From Anaerolineaceae bacterium (lineage in GTDB: Bacteria; Chloroflexota; Anaerolineae; Aggregatilineales; Phototrophicaceae): a stretch of DNA of 64,000 bases. The position numbers were made by a program, and so were the translations under genes. A model generated the notes under the pieces. That model was not told where the DNA came from and ran no database searches. It saw nothing but the letters and a program-made list of their open reading frames with translations. The DNA is taken from assembly GCA_026708325.1 (NCBI GenBank), contig JAPOVC010000009.1, positions 44,506 through 108,505 on the forward strand, written 5' to 3'. This document shows positions 36,001 to 44,067 of the stretch, in pieces; position 1 is the first letter of the stretch; every line of letters begins with the position of its first letter.

Positions 36001-38664
36001 GCGGACGGCGCCACGCCCGTGCCCACTGCGCCCAGGCTGCTGGAGACGGACGTAGCCTGGCGGGACGACCACACGGGCTGTGAAATCCTTGTCTCGGACC
36101 GAACGCTGGATGGCGACCTGAACATCCTGATCACTTCCAGCAGACCGGAAGACGTGGACGTAAGGATCTATCGCCCCGACGAAGAGTCACTGCTCCCCTT
36201 CTCCGGACGATTCAGGGACGAGACCGAAGAGACGGGTCTTCCGTTTGACTGGCAGTTCTACGAGACCGACGACACCTGGCAGGACGGGACCTGGACGATG
36301 GAGGTACGGCGGGACGGCAACATCAGCCGCTTCGCCTGGCAGCTCGAAAACTCGGGCGACCAGGTCATCAATGTCTCTTGCGATACGCAGAATCTACTGC
36401 TGACCCTGACGCCCCAGGCGGCGGACGACCGGCAGGACGGGGGTGCATCCTCGTCCAGGCCGGAGGCGACGCCTGCACCGCCCGTCATGCTGGCAATCGG
36501 GGATACGCTTCGTGACGATCAAAGCGGCTGCCTGGTGCGCCTCGCCCCGGACAGCCCGGGCCAGGACTTTGACGTCGTGCTCTCCGGTGAGCGCCGGGCC
36601 GAGGTCGAGGTCAGGGTCTTTCAGCCGGGGGCCGACGAAGCCCTGCCCGTTACTGACCGTCTGCTCAAGGCCCTGCCTGACGACGAGCTCATCATCCAGC
36701 AGTATTACAGCGGTGACCAGGACTGGCCCTGGGGGCTTTACCGCCTGGAGCTGGAACTGGACGGCCGCGTCAGCGCTTTCCTGTGGCGCATGGAAGTGCT
36801 GACCGACCAGTTCTTCCTGATTGTGTGCGACGAGTCCCGCGCCACCTCCCCGACCGCGGACGGTTCCACGCCCGTCCCCGCTGCGCCCAGGCTGCTGGAG
36901 ACGGACGTGGCCTGGCGCGATGACCGCACCGGCTGTGAACTGCTGGTCTCGGACGAAACCCTGGATGGTGACCTCAACATCTGGATCACCTCACCCCGAC
37001 CGGAAGACGTGGACGTCAGGGTGTACCGCCCTGGCGAAAGTTCAGTGCTGCCCTTTGACGGCCGTTTCCGCGACGACGTGGAGGCAAGGGGCCTTCCGGT
37101 TGACTGGCAGTACTATGAGAGCGACGAGAGCTGGCAGGGTGGCACCTGGGAGCTGGAGGTCACGCTGGACGGGGTGACCAGTCGCTTCGCCTGGCAGCTG
37201 GAAAACCAGGGCGACCAGATCATCACCATTCTCTGTGACACGGGCGGCCGCGACCTGGGCCTGGCGGACGAGCCGCCGGACGACCAGGAGGAGGCGCAGG
37301 TCAGCGCCGAACCCACGCCGCCCAGGGTGCTGGAGACGGGCGTGTTCTATCGCGATGATCACACCGGCTGCGACATCATCATCAGCGAGGAAGGGCTGGA
37401 TGGCGATCTGAACCTGGCGCTGGCGGGAGACAGGTATGAGGACATTGAGGCCCGGGTCTACCGCCCCGGTTCCGATACGCCGCTGCGACACACCGACCGC
37501 CTCGACGACTTTTTCGCCGAATCCGACGAGCCATTCATCTGGCAATACTACAGTGTGACGACTCCCTGGGATGACGGGCTGTATCTGCTGGAAGTTGAGG
37601 TGGACGGCAGGACGGTTCTGGCGTACTGGAACCTGGAGCGCGGCGGCGATCAGGTCCTCTATGCATTCTGCAATACAGATGAAAACCGCCTGCCGGTGGC
37701 GACGCTGACGCCGACCCTCACGCTCACGCCCAGCCCCACGCCCAGCCCGACGGTCACGGCCACGCCGACCCTCACGCGCACGCCGGTCCCGACACGGGTC
37801 AGGGAATTGCGAACAGGGCGGGAACTGCGGGACTACATCACCGGCTGCGAGGTGTATATCGCTCCCGAAGGTCTGGACGGGCATTTGCATCTGGTGTTCA
37901 CAGGGGACAGACGGGAAGAAGTTGAAGCGCTTGTCTACCGCCCCAACGGCCTTCGCGTCGAGTACACCAGTCAAACCCACGAGACCTTTGATGACGTCGA
38001 TGAACAATTCGTCTGGCAGGTCTACGGGGACTTCACGGCCTGGGCCGCAGGCCTGTACCGCCTGGTGATCACGCTGGAGGACAGGACCAGCGAACTCTTC
38101 TGGACTCCGGAGCGTGAAGGCGATCAGGTCATCTACATTGACTGTGACGGGGCGCTGCCACGCGCCACCATCACGCCCCGGCCCACACTGACCTACACGC
38201 CCAGCCCCACGTTGACGCCCAGCCCCACCTGGACGCCCAGCCCGACGCCGACGCCAACCCCGGAGGAAGTCGCGGCCGACCTCCGCACGGGCGCGGTGCA
38301 CAAGGACGAGGCGACGGGCTGCACGCTGCTGGTGCTGGAGTTCGCGCCGGAGCAGGTGGACTGGAAGGACCTGTGGGTCACGTTTAGTGGTTCGGAACGG
38401 GACGCGGTCGAGGTCGACGTCTGGCTGCCCGACGCGACGGCGCCGCTGCCGGTCGACGAGTTTTACGAGGACGTCATGGAAACGGGCGAGTCGCTGCTGG
38501 TGCAAAGCTATTCGCCGCGCACCGACTGGCGTAACGGCCTGTATCGTTTTGATCTGTCGCTGGCCGGCGACTCGAGCAGCCTGACCTGGCGCATGAGCGG
38601 GCCGGGCTACTACGCCGTCAGCTTCACCTGCGACAAGGCGCCAGGGCCGGCCCCGTCGGTGTAG
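33067..38664 (+). CDS. Giant secreted protein: two SH3 domains and 12 copies of an unrecognised two-Cys repeat
   Basis: 1865 residues; ATG 33067 follows AAGGACGG. A signal peptide (MNRLALTLLYTTWLLLTGLVNAQ) precedes an SH3-type domain at about 29-83 (LNLRACGSTDCARVGQVPAG), and a second, very similar one lies at about 637-697. Twelve repeats of about 110-155 residues begin near residues 103, 232, 363, 492, 704, 859, 994, 1145, 1279, 1424, 1584 and 1741. Each begins with an acidic or aromatic segment ending in TGC or SGC, has a middle ReE.VxVYrP-like strand and a WxxGLYRLELELD-like strand, and ends near a second Cys (ILCNE, DCE). One disulfide per repeat is likely. Pro/Thr-rich linkers lie at about 1544-1578 and 1698-1733. 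Probable surface or matrix protein; the repeat family was not recognised. Confidence 0.85.
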   Translation: MNRLALTLLYTTWLLLTGLVNAQDDVLFRVVTDTVLNLRACGSTDCARVGQVPAGAELPVHAIEGDWYQVLVDGEMVWAAGWLTTRLPEADPTSTPAKLLTMGEIWEDAFTGCNLLVGKVADEAGDLALLLAGDGRQEVRVDVYPPGATAPLPLEDSSDSEADVMGNPVIVRIWPESVRWPAGRYRFELGLGEAEAEFEWEMPGPGEYSLLVDCERPASATGDFPPQLFLTGEIYHDRGDTGCNLFLNEGEGPTGIEVVFVGDRRREARADLFLPDENTALQPEPDSKYGQFDDGQAYVAQQYPRKADWRTGLYRIELELGDTGSAFVWHMDSLGRYFLFVDCEGPASLPATGEASLQLLVSEEIYRDRETGCSLYVSALQGQAGLDILIIGERRREVRVDLFLPGEQRALRPEREREEDQPAEGEAYVARLYSSDADWRPGLYRIELDLGEGSSAFAWEMERLGKYALLIDCDAPSAEAGSAQGPVLLELDESHYDPQTGCMVILFPESADEDLNLVIQGERHEDVVARVYRPDAERPLAADGRLARTFSESGRPYMLQFYDVEQGWPAGLYRLELELDGQVGEFAWHMEAPRDQSLIILCDEEPPGREAAGVPVGPTPTPPGAPVAEEPDQGGPLFNVVTNNVLNLRACASADCERVGQVPGGTNLPVYASEGDWYQALVNGDLVWVAGWLTTRAADMVLEDTSMILDERTGCTVLLGARQLFDVLHIMVGGERHEDVSFEFYAPGESEALSWSDRSVIELEDSGTMIEHVYQDVLLSAGQPYRLLIELDENSNLVEWIPAQSGGTAIFIICNDMEELRAEAGPGPISSAATQIAQVPEEGGDEGPTPAPPVMLAVGDTLRDVQSGCVVRLAPDSPGQDFDVVLSGERRAELEVRVFQPGAEGPLPVSGRSERVLIEGEAPVIRQYYSGDQDWPWGLYRLEVELDGRVSAYLWRMEVPTDQFFLILCNESRTTSPTADGATPVPTAPRLLETDVAWRDDHTGCEILVSDRTLDGDLNILITSSRPEDVDVRIYRPDEESLLPFSGRFRDETEETGLPFDWQFYETDDTWQDGTWTMEVRRDGNISRFAWQLENSGDQVINVSCDTQNLLLTLTPQAADDRQDGGASSSRPEATPAPPVMLAIGDTLRDDQSGCLVRLAPDSPGQDFDVVLSGERRAEVEVRVFQPGADEALPVTDRLLKALPDDELIIQQYYSGDQDWPWGLYRLELELDGRVSAFLWRMEVLTDQFFLIVCDESRATSPTADGSTPVPAAPRLLETDVAWRDDRTGCELLVSDETLDGDLNIWITSPRPEDVDVRVYRPGESSVLPFDGRFRDDVEARGLPVDWQYYESDESWQGGTWELEVTLDGVTSRFAWQLENQGDQIITILCDTGGRDLGLADEPPDDQEEAQVSAEPTPPRVLETGVFYRDDHTGCDIIISEEGLDGDLNLALAGDRYEDIEARVYRPGSDTPLRHTDRLDDFFAESDEPFIWQYYSVTTPWDDGLYLLEVEVDGRTVLAYWNLERGGDQVLYAFCNTDENRLPVATLTPTLTLTPSPTPSPTVTATPTLTRTPVPTRVRELRTGRELRDYITGCEVYIAPEGLDGHLHLVFTGDRREEVEALVYRPNGLRVEYTSQTHETFDDVDEQFVWQVYGDFTAWAAGLYRLVITLEDRTSELFWTPEREGDQVIYIDCDGALPRATITPRPTLTYTPSPTLTPSPTWTPSPTPTPTPEEVAADLRTGAVHKDEATGCTLLVLEFAPEQVDWKDLWVTFSGSERDAVEVDVWLPDATAPLPVDEFYEDVMETGESLLVQSYSPRTDWRNGLYRFDLSLAGDSSSLTWRMSGPGYYAVSFTCDKAPGPAPSV

Positions 38665-38674
38665 ACGGGGCCGG
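38647..38674 (+). terminator. Hairpin spanning the stop of the giant gene
   Basis: A perfect 11-bp inverted repeat, CCGGCCCCGTC / GACGGGGCCGG, has a 6-nt loop holding the TAG stop region (38662-38664). No T-run follows, so it may not terminate by itself; it faces the end of a minus-strand gene 19 bp on. Confidence 0.55.
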
Positions 38675-38692
38675 GATGATGCCTGTTGTGGA

Positions 38693-39088
38693 CTAGAGAG
38701 TCTTCTCGCCCTTGACCAGGGCCTCCAGCAGTTTTTCGAGCCAGTCGATGCGTCGCGTCAGCAGGGCGACCTGCTGCGCGAGGGTGAGGGTAGCCCCGTC
38801 GCTCGCCGCCTGACGGGCGGACAGGGCGTCGTCGTGGGCCGATTTTAGCTGCGCATCGCGCGTTTTCCGCGCCTGTTGCGCCGCGCTCGGTTTCTGCGGA
38901 TCATGGCCCCTGACGAGGCTGCGAATGGCGGCGGCCTGCGCCTCGTCGGCCTCCGCCGCGAGGTGAACGATGAGGGCGCCGCGGCGCAGACTGATGCCGA
39001 CAACGGGCGCGCCTGGCAGGGCGCGCAGGCCCTCATCCAGGGCCTCAAGGTTGACGCCTGAGACGTTGCTGATGTGAATCTCGCGCAT
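38693..39088 (-). CDS. Small protein at the end of a phage-tail-like gene set
   Basis: 131 residues; ATG 39088 lies one base after the stop of the upstream gene. The first about 60 residues look like a compact alpha/beta fold (SNVSGVNLEALDEGLRAL, VVGISLRRGALIVHL). The rest is a long charged helix ending TRRIDWLEKLLEALVKG, which may form a coiled coil. It is not recognised as a known family. Position and coupling suggest it belongs to the phage-like tail set (small distal-tail or fibre-associated protein), an inference from context. Confidence 0.65.
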   Translation of the reverse strand: MREIHISNVSGVNLEALDEGLRALPGAPVVGISLRRGALIVHLAAEADEAQAAAIRSLVRGHDPQKPSAAQQARKTRDAQLKSAHDDALSARQAASDGATLTLAQQVALLTRRIDWLEKLLEALVKGEKTL

Positions 39089-39089
39089 G

Positions 39090-39614
39090 TCAGCTGATCT
39101 CCCGCGCCCAGAACTGGGGGTGATAGTCGGCGAAGGACGTGTCCGCGCCGGCGCTCAGGTAGATGGCGCCTTTGCCGTGGCTGCGTTTCCATTGCAGGTG
39201 GAGGTTGTGCTGGCCGGCGGCCAGATCGCGCACGAGGGCGCAGAAGCTGACGGGCTGCCATTGGGTGAGGACGATAACGCTGCCAATGAGGCCGTCGTCC
39301 TTGCCGATGCGGCTGCCGTCGAGGGCCACGTCGAATGAACCGCCGCCGTCCCTGGCGGAGTTTTTCACCATGCCGAAGAACACGACCAGCAGGTCGCCCC
39401 CGGCGGTCGTGAGGCTCAGGGCAAGGCGTTCGCGGTCGACGTCGACGAAGCTATTGCTGCTGGTGACGTAGTCCCTTTCCTCGTCCAGCGAGACGAAGGC
39501 GGTGGGCGGGTCCTTGAGGAAGCCGAGGTTGTCGCGCAACTGGCTGTTGAGGTCGGCCTCGGTCACCAGTTGATCGACCTGCCAGGTCAGGGGAGTGTGC
39601 CAGACGGGGCTCAT
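39090..39614 (-). CDS. Phage tail/collar-like protein
   Basis: 174 residues from ATG 39614 with AAAGGAGA upstream. The N-terminus WHTPLTWQVDQLVTEADLNSQLRDNLGFL matches the motif common at the start of many phage tail or appendage proteins (W.vgd.vTa.dLN..lRdNl). The rest is beta-rich, with no cysteine pair or enzyme motif. It follows a large tail-like protein (39654-41183) and overlaps closely with the next small gene, forming a phage-type module. The region has no integrase, terminase or capsid in this window. Confidence 0.65.
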   Translation of the reverse strand: MSPVWHTPLTWQVDQLVTEADLNSQLRDNLGFLKDPPTAFVSLDEERDYVTSSNSFVDVDRERLALSLTTAGGDLLVVFFGMVKNSARDGGGSFDVALDGSRIGKDDGLIGSVIVLTQWQPVSFCALVRDLAAGQHNLHLQWKRSHGKGAIYLSAGADTSFADYHPQFWAREIS

Positions 39615-39653
39615 TGTTTCTCCTTTTGTGATTGATGAACGGGGTGGGTGGCC

Positions 39654-41183
39654 TTACCAGGCCAGCAGGGAGCCGCGGTTGAGACGACCCCGGCCGAGGA
39701 TCCAGAACGGGGAGTGGGCGCTCTCCAGGCGCCAGGTGAGGCGAGCGCCGGCCTCCGGCGTGACCTCCACTTCCTCGCCGATGATGAAGTAGTCGTCACG
39801 GTGACCGGTTTGGGCCTCCTCGATGCGGATGCGGTCGAAAAGACGGCGCGCCAGGGCCGGCCGGACCTGCGCCCCGCCTTCCAGACTCAGGCGGTGGACG
39901 TGGCCGCGCGGCGTCTGGCGGCGGACCAGTTCGAAGCGGGCGAGGGAGCGGGCCTGGTCCAGTGAGTCGAGCGCGGGCAGATCGAAACGCAGTGCAGCCG
40001 GGCCAAAGCGATTTTCGCTGGCCAGACTGCGCTGCATCACCAGCAGCGGGTCGCCGCTGTAGAGCGGCGTGCCGCGCAACTGCGCACCGGCCAGCAACCA
40101 GGCGGCCCTGCGACCGCTGTTGCGGACCTCCAGCAGCGCCGCGCTGATGCCGGCTTCGCGCAATCTCAGGGTCAGGGTGTCCGTGAGGTCACGGCCGCGA
40201 CCGTCGGGGCGCGAGTTGGCCTGCCAGTCGCGCCCGGGGAGCGGCGCGATCAGGTCGAGCGCGCCACAGGGCTGTCCCATGGCATCGCGATAGCTCAGCA
40301 ACAGTTGCTGCGCCTCGTCCTCCCGCGCGTCGATGGCCAGCGCCTGCTCCAGGGTCCAGATGACGCCCGGCTGACCGCGGCGCCGCGGCGTCAGGAGCAC
40401 CTCGACCTGGCTGACGCGCTCGTCGGCCCAGCTGTAGCGCAGGCCCTGCATGTCATCGCGGAAGCTGGCCTGCGCGGCAACCTCCAGTAGCAGTTGATGA
40501 CGGCTGAGGTAGACGGCCCGGCCCTCGTGATCGACGTGGAAGCGACCGCGCACGGCGGCGCAGACTTCCGCGATGGCCGCCAGCGCCGGGATGCCGGTGG
40601 CCCAGGCGTCGCCGACGCGCGCCAGGGGGTCGGGGTCGCGGCCCAGTTGTCGGCCGATGTTGGGCGGCGCCAGGCCCGTGTTGCGGCCCAGTTCGCCCTG
40701 CCCGACCTGGCCCAGCAGCCAGGTGCCGCGCAGACGTCCGCGCCGCAGCGGCACGGCGTCGAGGCAGCGCCCGATGATCTCGTCCGCGCGCAGGGCGTTG
40801 AGCGGCGGCAGGCGGATGTGGTGGCCGGCCAGCTGGGCGCTGGCGTCCTGCGCGATGAGCAGGGCTCGCCGCGAGCCGAGGGCGCCGGCCTGCGCCTCGA
40901 CGCGGGCGACGTGGCCGGTGAAGTGGACGCGGGATTGCGCGCCATCCTGGCTGCGGACCTGCAGCAGACGGCCCTGCGCCAGGTCGCCGCGCTCCGGCGA
41001 GAAGCGGCCCTCGCGGTTGCGCAGCGTGATCTCCGCCTGACCCGGTTGCGCGACGCTGTCATGGGGGCGGTCCATGCCGCGGCGCCAGCGGATGGCCAGC
41101 AGGGCCTGGCTGAGGTCCTCGTCGGGGTCGTCGAAGCGGCCGTCGTCGTTGTGGTCGAGGTACACGCTCCAGCGCAGGTTCAT
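39654..41183 (-). CDS. Large phage-tail-like structural protein
   Basis: 509 residues; ATG 41183 overlaps the stop of the upstream gene (ATGA), and the longer upstream frame is discarded. The N-terminus has an acidic loop, DHNDDGRFDDPDED, followed by EITLRNREGRFSPE. This is similar in pattern to phage minor-tail/hub-like proteins that begin with a WxVyvDwNnDG segment. The rest is rich in Arg/Leu with no catalytic motif recognised. The co-directional neighbours (tail-terminator-like and tail-collar-like) support a tail role. It may belong to a contractile-injection or gene-transfer-like particle rather than an active phage. Confidence 0.65.
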   Translation of the reverse strand: MNLRWSVYLDHNDDGRFDDPDEDLSQALLAIRWRRGMDRPHDSVAQPGQAEITLRNREGRFSPERGDLAQGRLLQVRSQDGAQSRVHFTGHVARVEAQAGALGSRRALLIAQDASAQLAGHHIRLPPLNALRADEIIGRCLDAVPLRRGRLRGTWLLGQVGQGELGRNTGLAPPNIGRQLGRDPDPLARVGDAWATGIPALAAIAEVCAAVRGRFHVDHEGRAVYLSRHQLLLEVAAQASFRDDMQGLRYSWADERVSQVEVLLTPRRRGQPGVIWTLEQALAIDAREDEAQQLLLSYRDAMGQPCGALDLIAPLPGRDWQANSRPDGRGRDLTDTLTLRLREAGISAALLEVRNSGRRAAWLLAGAQLRGTPLYSGDPLLVMQRSLASENRFGPAALRFDLPALDSLDQARSLARFELVRRQTPRGHVHRLSLEGGAQVRPALARRLFDRIRIEEAQTGHRDDYFIIGEEVEVTPEAGARLTWRLESAHSPFWILGRGRLNRGSLLAW

Positions 41184-41650
41184 GGCTGCAACTCCAGCAG
41201 CCAGCGGTGGCGGAAGGCGCAGCCCTGCCAGTCGACGCCGCCGTAGCGAAAGACGCCCGGCTCGACGCGCATTCGCGTCGGCTCCGCCAGGGCATCGCCG
41301 AGGGTGACGTCGGCGGCGAGGGCCGCGAGGCAGGCGTCGATGCCGTCGACGAGGGCGGGCAAGGGGCCGCGCAGCCCGGCGCCGGAGCCTCGCGGCGCGA
41401 CCAGCAGCAGGTGGGTGACCCGCACGGTCGCCTGGCGCGGGCCCGCGCTGAAGGTCAGCGAGGTGAAGGCCTCGCCCTGCTCGCGGAAGAGGGATGGCTC
41501 GCGCTCGTGCAGGCCGGGCAGCAGCACCAGCAGGGCGGGCGCCTGGCTGCGGTCGAGCACGGCGGGCAGCCGGTCGATGGCGTAGTTGTTGGCGATGCCG
41601 GGCACCTCCAGCCCGGCCAGACGGGTCAGTGCGTCGCGCAGTGGTGGCAA
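41180..41650 (-). CDS. Phage tail-terminator-like protein
   Basis: 156 residues from a TTG at 41650, chosen because AGGAGGT lies 6 bp upstream; the longer frame to 41725 has no ribosome site and runs into repeat DNA. The C-terminal GVFRYGGVDWQGCAFRHRWLLEL resembles the end of phage tail-terminator/completion proteins (yggv.y.Gc.f.h.w). It comes before the large tail protein and its stop overlaps the next ATG. The non-ATG start and the insertion of repeats just upstream suggest the module is old. Confidence 0.6.
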   Translation of the reverse strand: MPPLRDALTRLAGLEVPGIANNYAIDRLPAVLDRSQAPALLVLLPGLHEREPSLFREQGEAFTSLTFSAGPRQATVRVTHLLLVAPRGSGAGLRGPLPALVDGIDACLAALAADVTLGDALAEPTRMRVEPGVFRYGGVDWQGCAFRHRWLLELQP

Positions 41651-41742
41651 GGTGGACCTCCTCAATGTGATGTGCGGGTCTGCGGGTCTTGCAGGGTTTG
41701 GGCGAAACCAGGCGGTGGCTTTCAAGGGGTGAGGTTTGTCTC

Positions 41743-41766
41743 ATGGCGAAGAAGAAGCGGGTGCGG
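41743..41766 (+). pseudogene. Fragment of the ppk2 5' end, cut by a repeat
   Basis: ATG-GCG-AAG-AAG-AAG-CGG-GTG-CGG matches the first codons of ppk2 (which has two extra Lys codons) and then passes directly into the CCCTCACCCC repeat element. It looks like the remains of a gene start disrupted by, or recombined with, the repeat. Confidence 0.65.
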
Positions 41767-42182
41767 CCCTCACCCCCCGGCCCTTTCCCGTCCCGGGGAA
41801 GGGCTCCCGCGACGGACCGGAAAGGGCGCCCCCAAACTGCCTTGCCCATCAGATTGCGATGAACTTTCTTTCACCCTGGATGCGACGGCGAGTTGGCCCT
41901 CACCCTAAATCCTTTCCCGCTCAGTCGCGGGAGCCCTTCCGCTCAGGGAGAGGGACTTTAAAAAATGTGAAGTCCGGCTTGTCTTTTCCTTCCCTGAGGG
42001 AGAGGGACTTTAAAAACCCGAGCGGTGCTTGTCTGTCTCCCCCTCTCCCTGAGCGGAAGGGCTCCCGCGACTGAGCGGGAAAGGGGCCGGGGGGTGAGGG
42101 CCCCGCCACTGGGTGGGAAAGGGGCCGGGGGAAGGGCTCCCGCGGCTGAGCGGGAAAGGGCGCCCCCACCAGCCCCGTCAGT

Positions 42183-42225
42183 CAGATTGCGCTAAACTTC
42201 CCCTCACCCTGGATGCGGCGGCGAG
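42183..42225 (+). promoter_or_regulatory. Duplicated upstream block of ppk2 (second copy at 41850-41892)
   Basis: A 43-bp block (CAGATTGCG.T.AACTT ... CACCCTGGATGCG.CGGCGAG) ends about 9 bp before the ppk2 start and is repeated, with changes, 333 bp upstream. It presumably contains the promoter or 5' leader. No obvious -35/-10 pair was seen, so its role is inferred from the conservation. Confidence 0.5.
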
Positions 42226-42234
42226 GGCGAGGCC

Positions 42235-43050
42235 ATGGCGAAGAAGAAAAAGAAGAAACGGGTGCGGCTGAACCGCAGGTTCTATGAGCGCGAGTTGGCG
42301 CAGTTGCAACTCGGTCTCGTCCGTTTGCAATACTGGGTGAAGCACAGCGGGCTGCGCGTCCTCGTGCTCTTTGAGGGGCGCGACGCGGCCGGCAAGGGCG
42401 GCCTGATCAAGCGCATCGTCCAGCCCCTGGATACGCGCGGCGTGCGCGTGGTGGCCCTCGGCAAGCCCTCCGACGTCGAGCGCACGCAATGGTACTTCCA
42501 GCGCTACATTCCGCATTTGCCCGCGGCCGGTGAACTGGTGCTCTTCGATCGCAGCTGGTACAACCGCGCCGGCGTGGAGCGCGTCATGGGCTTCTGCACG
42601 GACGAGGAATACTGGGACTTCCTGCGCAGTTGCCCGAATTTCGAGCGCATGCTGGTGCGCTCGGGCATCCTGCTCTTCAAGTACTATCTCTCGGTCAGCG
42701 ACGAGGAGCAGGAGCGCCGCTTCCAGGCGCGCTCGCACGACCCCATGCGCCGCTGGAAGCTGAGCCCCATCGACCTTGAAACGCGGCAGCGCTGGGTCGA
42801 GTTCTCGAAGGCCAAGGATATCATGCTGGAACACTGCGACATCCCCGAGGCGCGCTGGCACCACGTCGATACCGACGACAAACGGCGCGCCCGCCTGATT
42901 TGCATCCGCCATCTGCTGGACAACATCCCGCACGAGGACGTCATGCCCGGGCCCATCGAGTTGCCGCCGCGGCCCGCGCGCGAGGGCCAGTACACCCGGC
43001 CGCCGCAGGACCGCCATCTGGTGTTGCCGGACCCCTACGCCGACCGCTGA
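42235..43050 (+). CDS. ppk2: Polyphosphate kinase 2 family protein (class I/III-like)
   Basis: 271 residues with a lysine-rich start (MAKKKKKKRVR). PPK2 motifs seen are the Walker A EGRDAAGKGG, the Walker B-like FDRSWYNRAGVE, YFQRYIPHLPAAGE, the lid segment ERRFQARSHDPMRRWKL and SPIDLETRQRW. It transfers phosphate between polyphosphate and nucleotides in the cytoplasm; direction and nucleotide are not set by the sequence alone. The length matches the single-domain subclass. It is inserted on the plus strand between two halves of a minus-strand phage-like gene set. Its promoter region is partly duplicated upstream. Confidence 0.95.
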   Translation: MAKKKKKKRVRLNRRFYERELAQLQLGLVRLQYWVKHSGLRVLVLFEGRDAAGKGGLIKRIVQPLDTRGVRVVALGKPSDVERTQWYFQRYIPHLPAAGELVLFDRSWYNRAGVERVMGFCTDEEYWDFLRSCPNFERMLVRSGILLFKYYLSVSDEEQERRFQARSHDPMRRWKLSPIDLETRQRWVEFSKAKDIMLEHCDIPEARWHHVDTDDKRRARLICIRHLLDNIPHEDVMPGPIELPPRPAREGQYTRPPQDRHLVLPDPYADR

Positions 43051-43081
43051 ACGCGGCCTCATTAAGCGGACTCTCAGCGGA

Positions 43082-43098
43082 TTTACCGAATCTTTACA
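43082..43098 (+). promoter_or_regulatory. Direct repeats TTTAC, 11 bp apart, before secreted protein A
   Basis: TTTAC at 43082-43086 and again at 43093-43097 (TTTACA), exactly one helical turn apart. The block continues as GGCAAAA ... CGTGACA downstream. The same arrangement with the same spacing occurs at 44272-44288 before a paralogous gene. OmpR/PhoB-type response regulators typically bind such 11-bp-spaced direct repeats, so this is a candidate shared operator; the regulator is unknown. Confidence 0.7.
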
Positions 43099-43188
43099 AA
43101 CTGGCAAAACTGTCGTGACATTTCGCCGCCAACCTTGTCATTGCCTGCGCAGTGCAGGCCACGACGGGTGAGACGAAAGGATGAAACG

Positions 43189-44046
43189 ATGAACACCCGA
43201 AACCTGCTGCTCACTGCCCTGCTGGTCACGACGCTGGCTTTCGGCGCCGGGATGATCGCGGCCCAGGACGAGGGCGGCAACGGCGATGAGGACGGCGGCG
43301 CCAAAATGCAGCGCGACTACGGCCGTCGCGGTGGTTTCCACTTTGGCCGCGGCTTCCATGGCTTCGGTGGGCGCGGCATGATGATGCCCGGCGGCCCGGC
43401 CTTGATGGACCTGGTCACGGAAGCTACCGGCCTTGAGCCTGATGCGCTGCACGCGGCCCTGCGCGACGGCGACAGCCTGGCCGCTCTGATCGAGGCCAAT
43501 GGCGGCGACGTTGAGGCCTTCATCGGGGAAGCCAGCGCCACGGTCACCGAAAGCGCAAGCGCCAGAATCGCCGAACGCATCGAGGCCATGGTTCAGGGCG
43601 AACATCCCGCCGGCATGAAGGGCGCTGACGGGCGCGGGCGGGGCCCGGCGCGCGGCTTTCCCGGACGCGCCATCCAGCCGATGGCAGGTATGCAGGAGTC
43701 GCTGCTGGAAGCCACCGGCCTCGAACCCCGTGAACTGTTCAACGCCCTGCGCTCGGGCGACACGCTGGCCGCCCTGATCGAGGCCAACGGCGGTGACGTG
43801 GAGGCCTTCATCGTCGGGGTCAGCGAGGCCTTCGGCGCCCGTCTGGACGCGTCTGTCGAAGCTGGCCGGCTCAATGAAGAACGCGCTGCCCTGCTGAAGG
43901 ACGGGATGGCGGAAAGGCTTGAGGCGCAGGTCCACGGTGAATTCCCGGCGCGTTCGCGGGCCTGGGGCTGGCGCGGCTGGTCGCATGGCGACGGGCACAG
44001 CGACAAGGCCATGGACGACGAGACTTCCGAAACGACCGACACCTGA
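43189..44046 (+). CDS. Secreted small protein A with duplicated LEATGLEP...LIEANGGDVEAF domain
   Basis: 285 residues; ATG 43189 has AAAGGATG before it. The signal peptide is MNTRNLLLTALLVTTLAFGAGMIAA. After a Gly/Arg/His/Phe-rich linker (FHFGRGFHGFGGRGMMM), there are two copies of a helical domain of about 65-80 residues (TEATGLEPDALHAALRDGD ... NGGDVEAF; then LEATGLEPRELFNALRSGD ... NGGDVEAF), resembling DUF2680-like or helix-hairpin domains. The end is basic and Trp-rich. It is paralogous to the gene at 44378. Probably an exported stress or envelope protein. The function is unknown. Confidence 0.85.
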   Translation: MNTRNLLLTALLVTTLAFGAGMIAAQDEGGNGDEDGGAKMQRDYGRRGGFHFGRGFHGFGGRGMMMPGGPALMDLVTEATGLEPDALHAALRDGDSLAALIEANGGDVEAFIGEASATVTESASARIAERIEAMVQGEHPAGMKGADGRGRGPARGFPGRAIQPMAGMQESLLEATGLEPRELFNALRSGDTLAALIEANGGDVEAFIVGVSEAFGARLDASVEAGRLNEERAALLKDGMAERLEAQVHGEFPARSRAWGWRGWSHGDGHSDKAMDDETSETTDT

Positions 44047-44067
44047 GCACTGCGACGGTCACACAGC

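Larger units (their letters stand above)
41651..42234. repeat. Long cluster of GC-rich palindromic repeats (about 41764-42172) with remnants of the ppk2 leader
   Basis: The gap contains three or four units of the GC-rich element in both orientations, for example CCCTCTCCCTGAGCGGAAGGG near 42041-42061. Three pieces of the ppk2 leader region are also present and are listed separately: a copy of the first eight codons at 41743-41766 and two copies of a 43-bp upstream block (41850-41892 and 42183-42225, 333 bp apart). No complete gene is supported. Confidence 0.7.

Noticed and set aside
39654..41849. 731-codon ORF as one protein
   Set aside because: The first about 220 codons overlap another well-supported gene and repeat DNA and are Arg-rich nonsense; the real start is ATG 41183.
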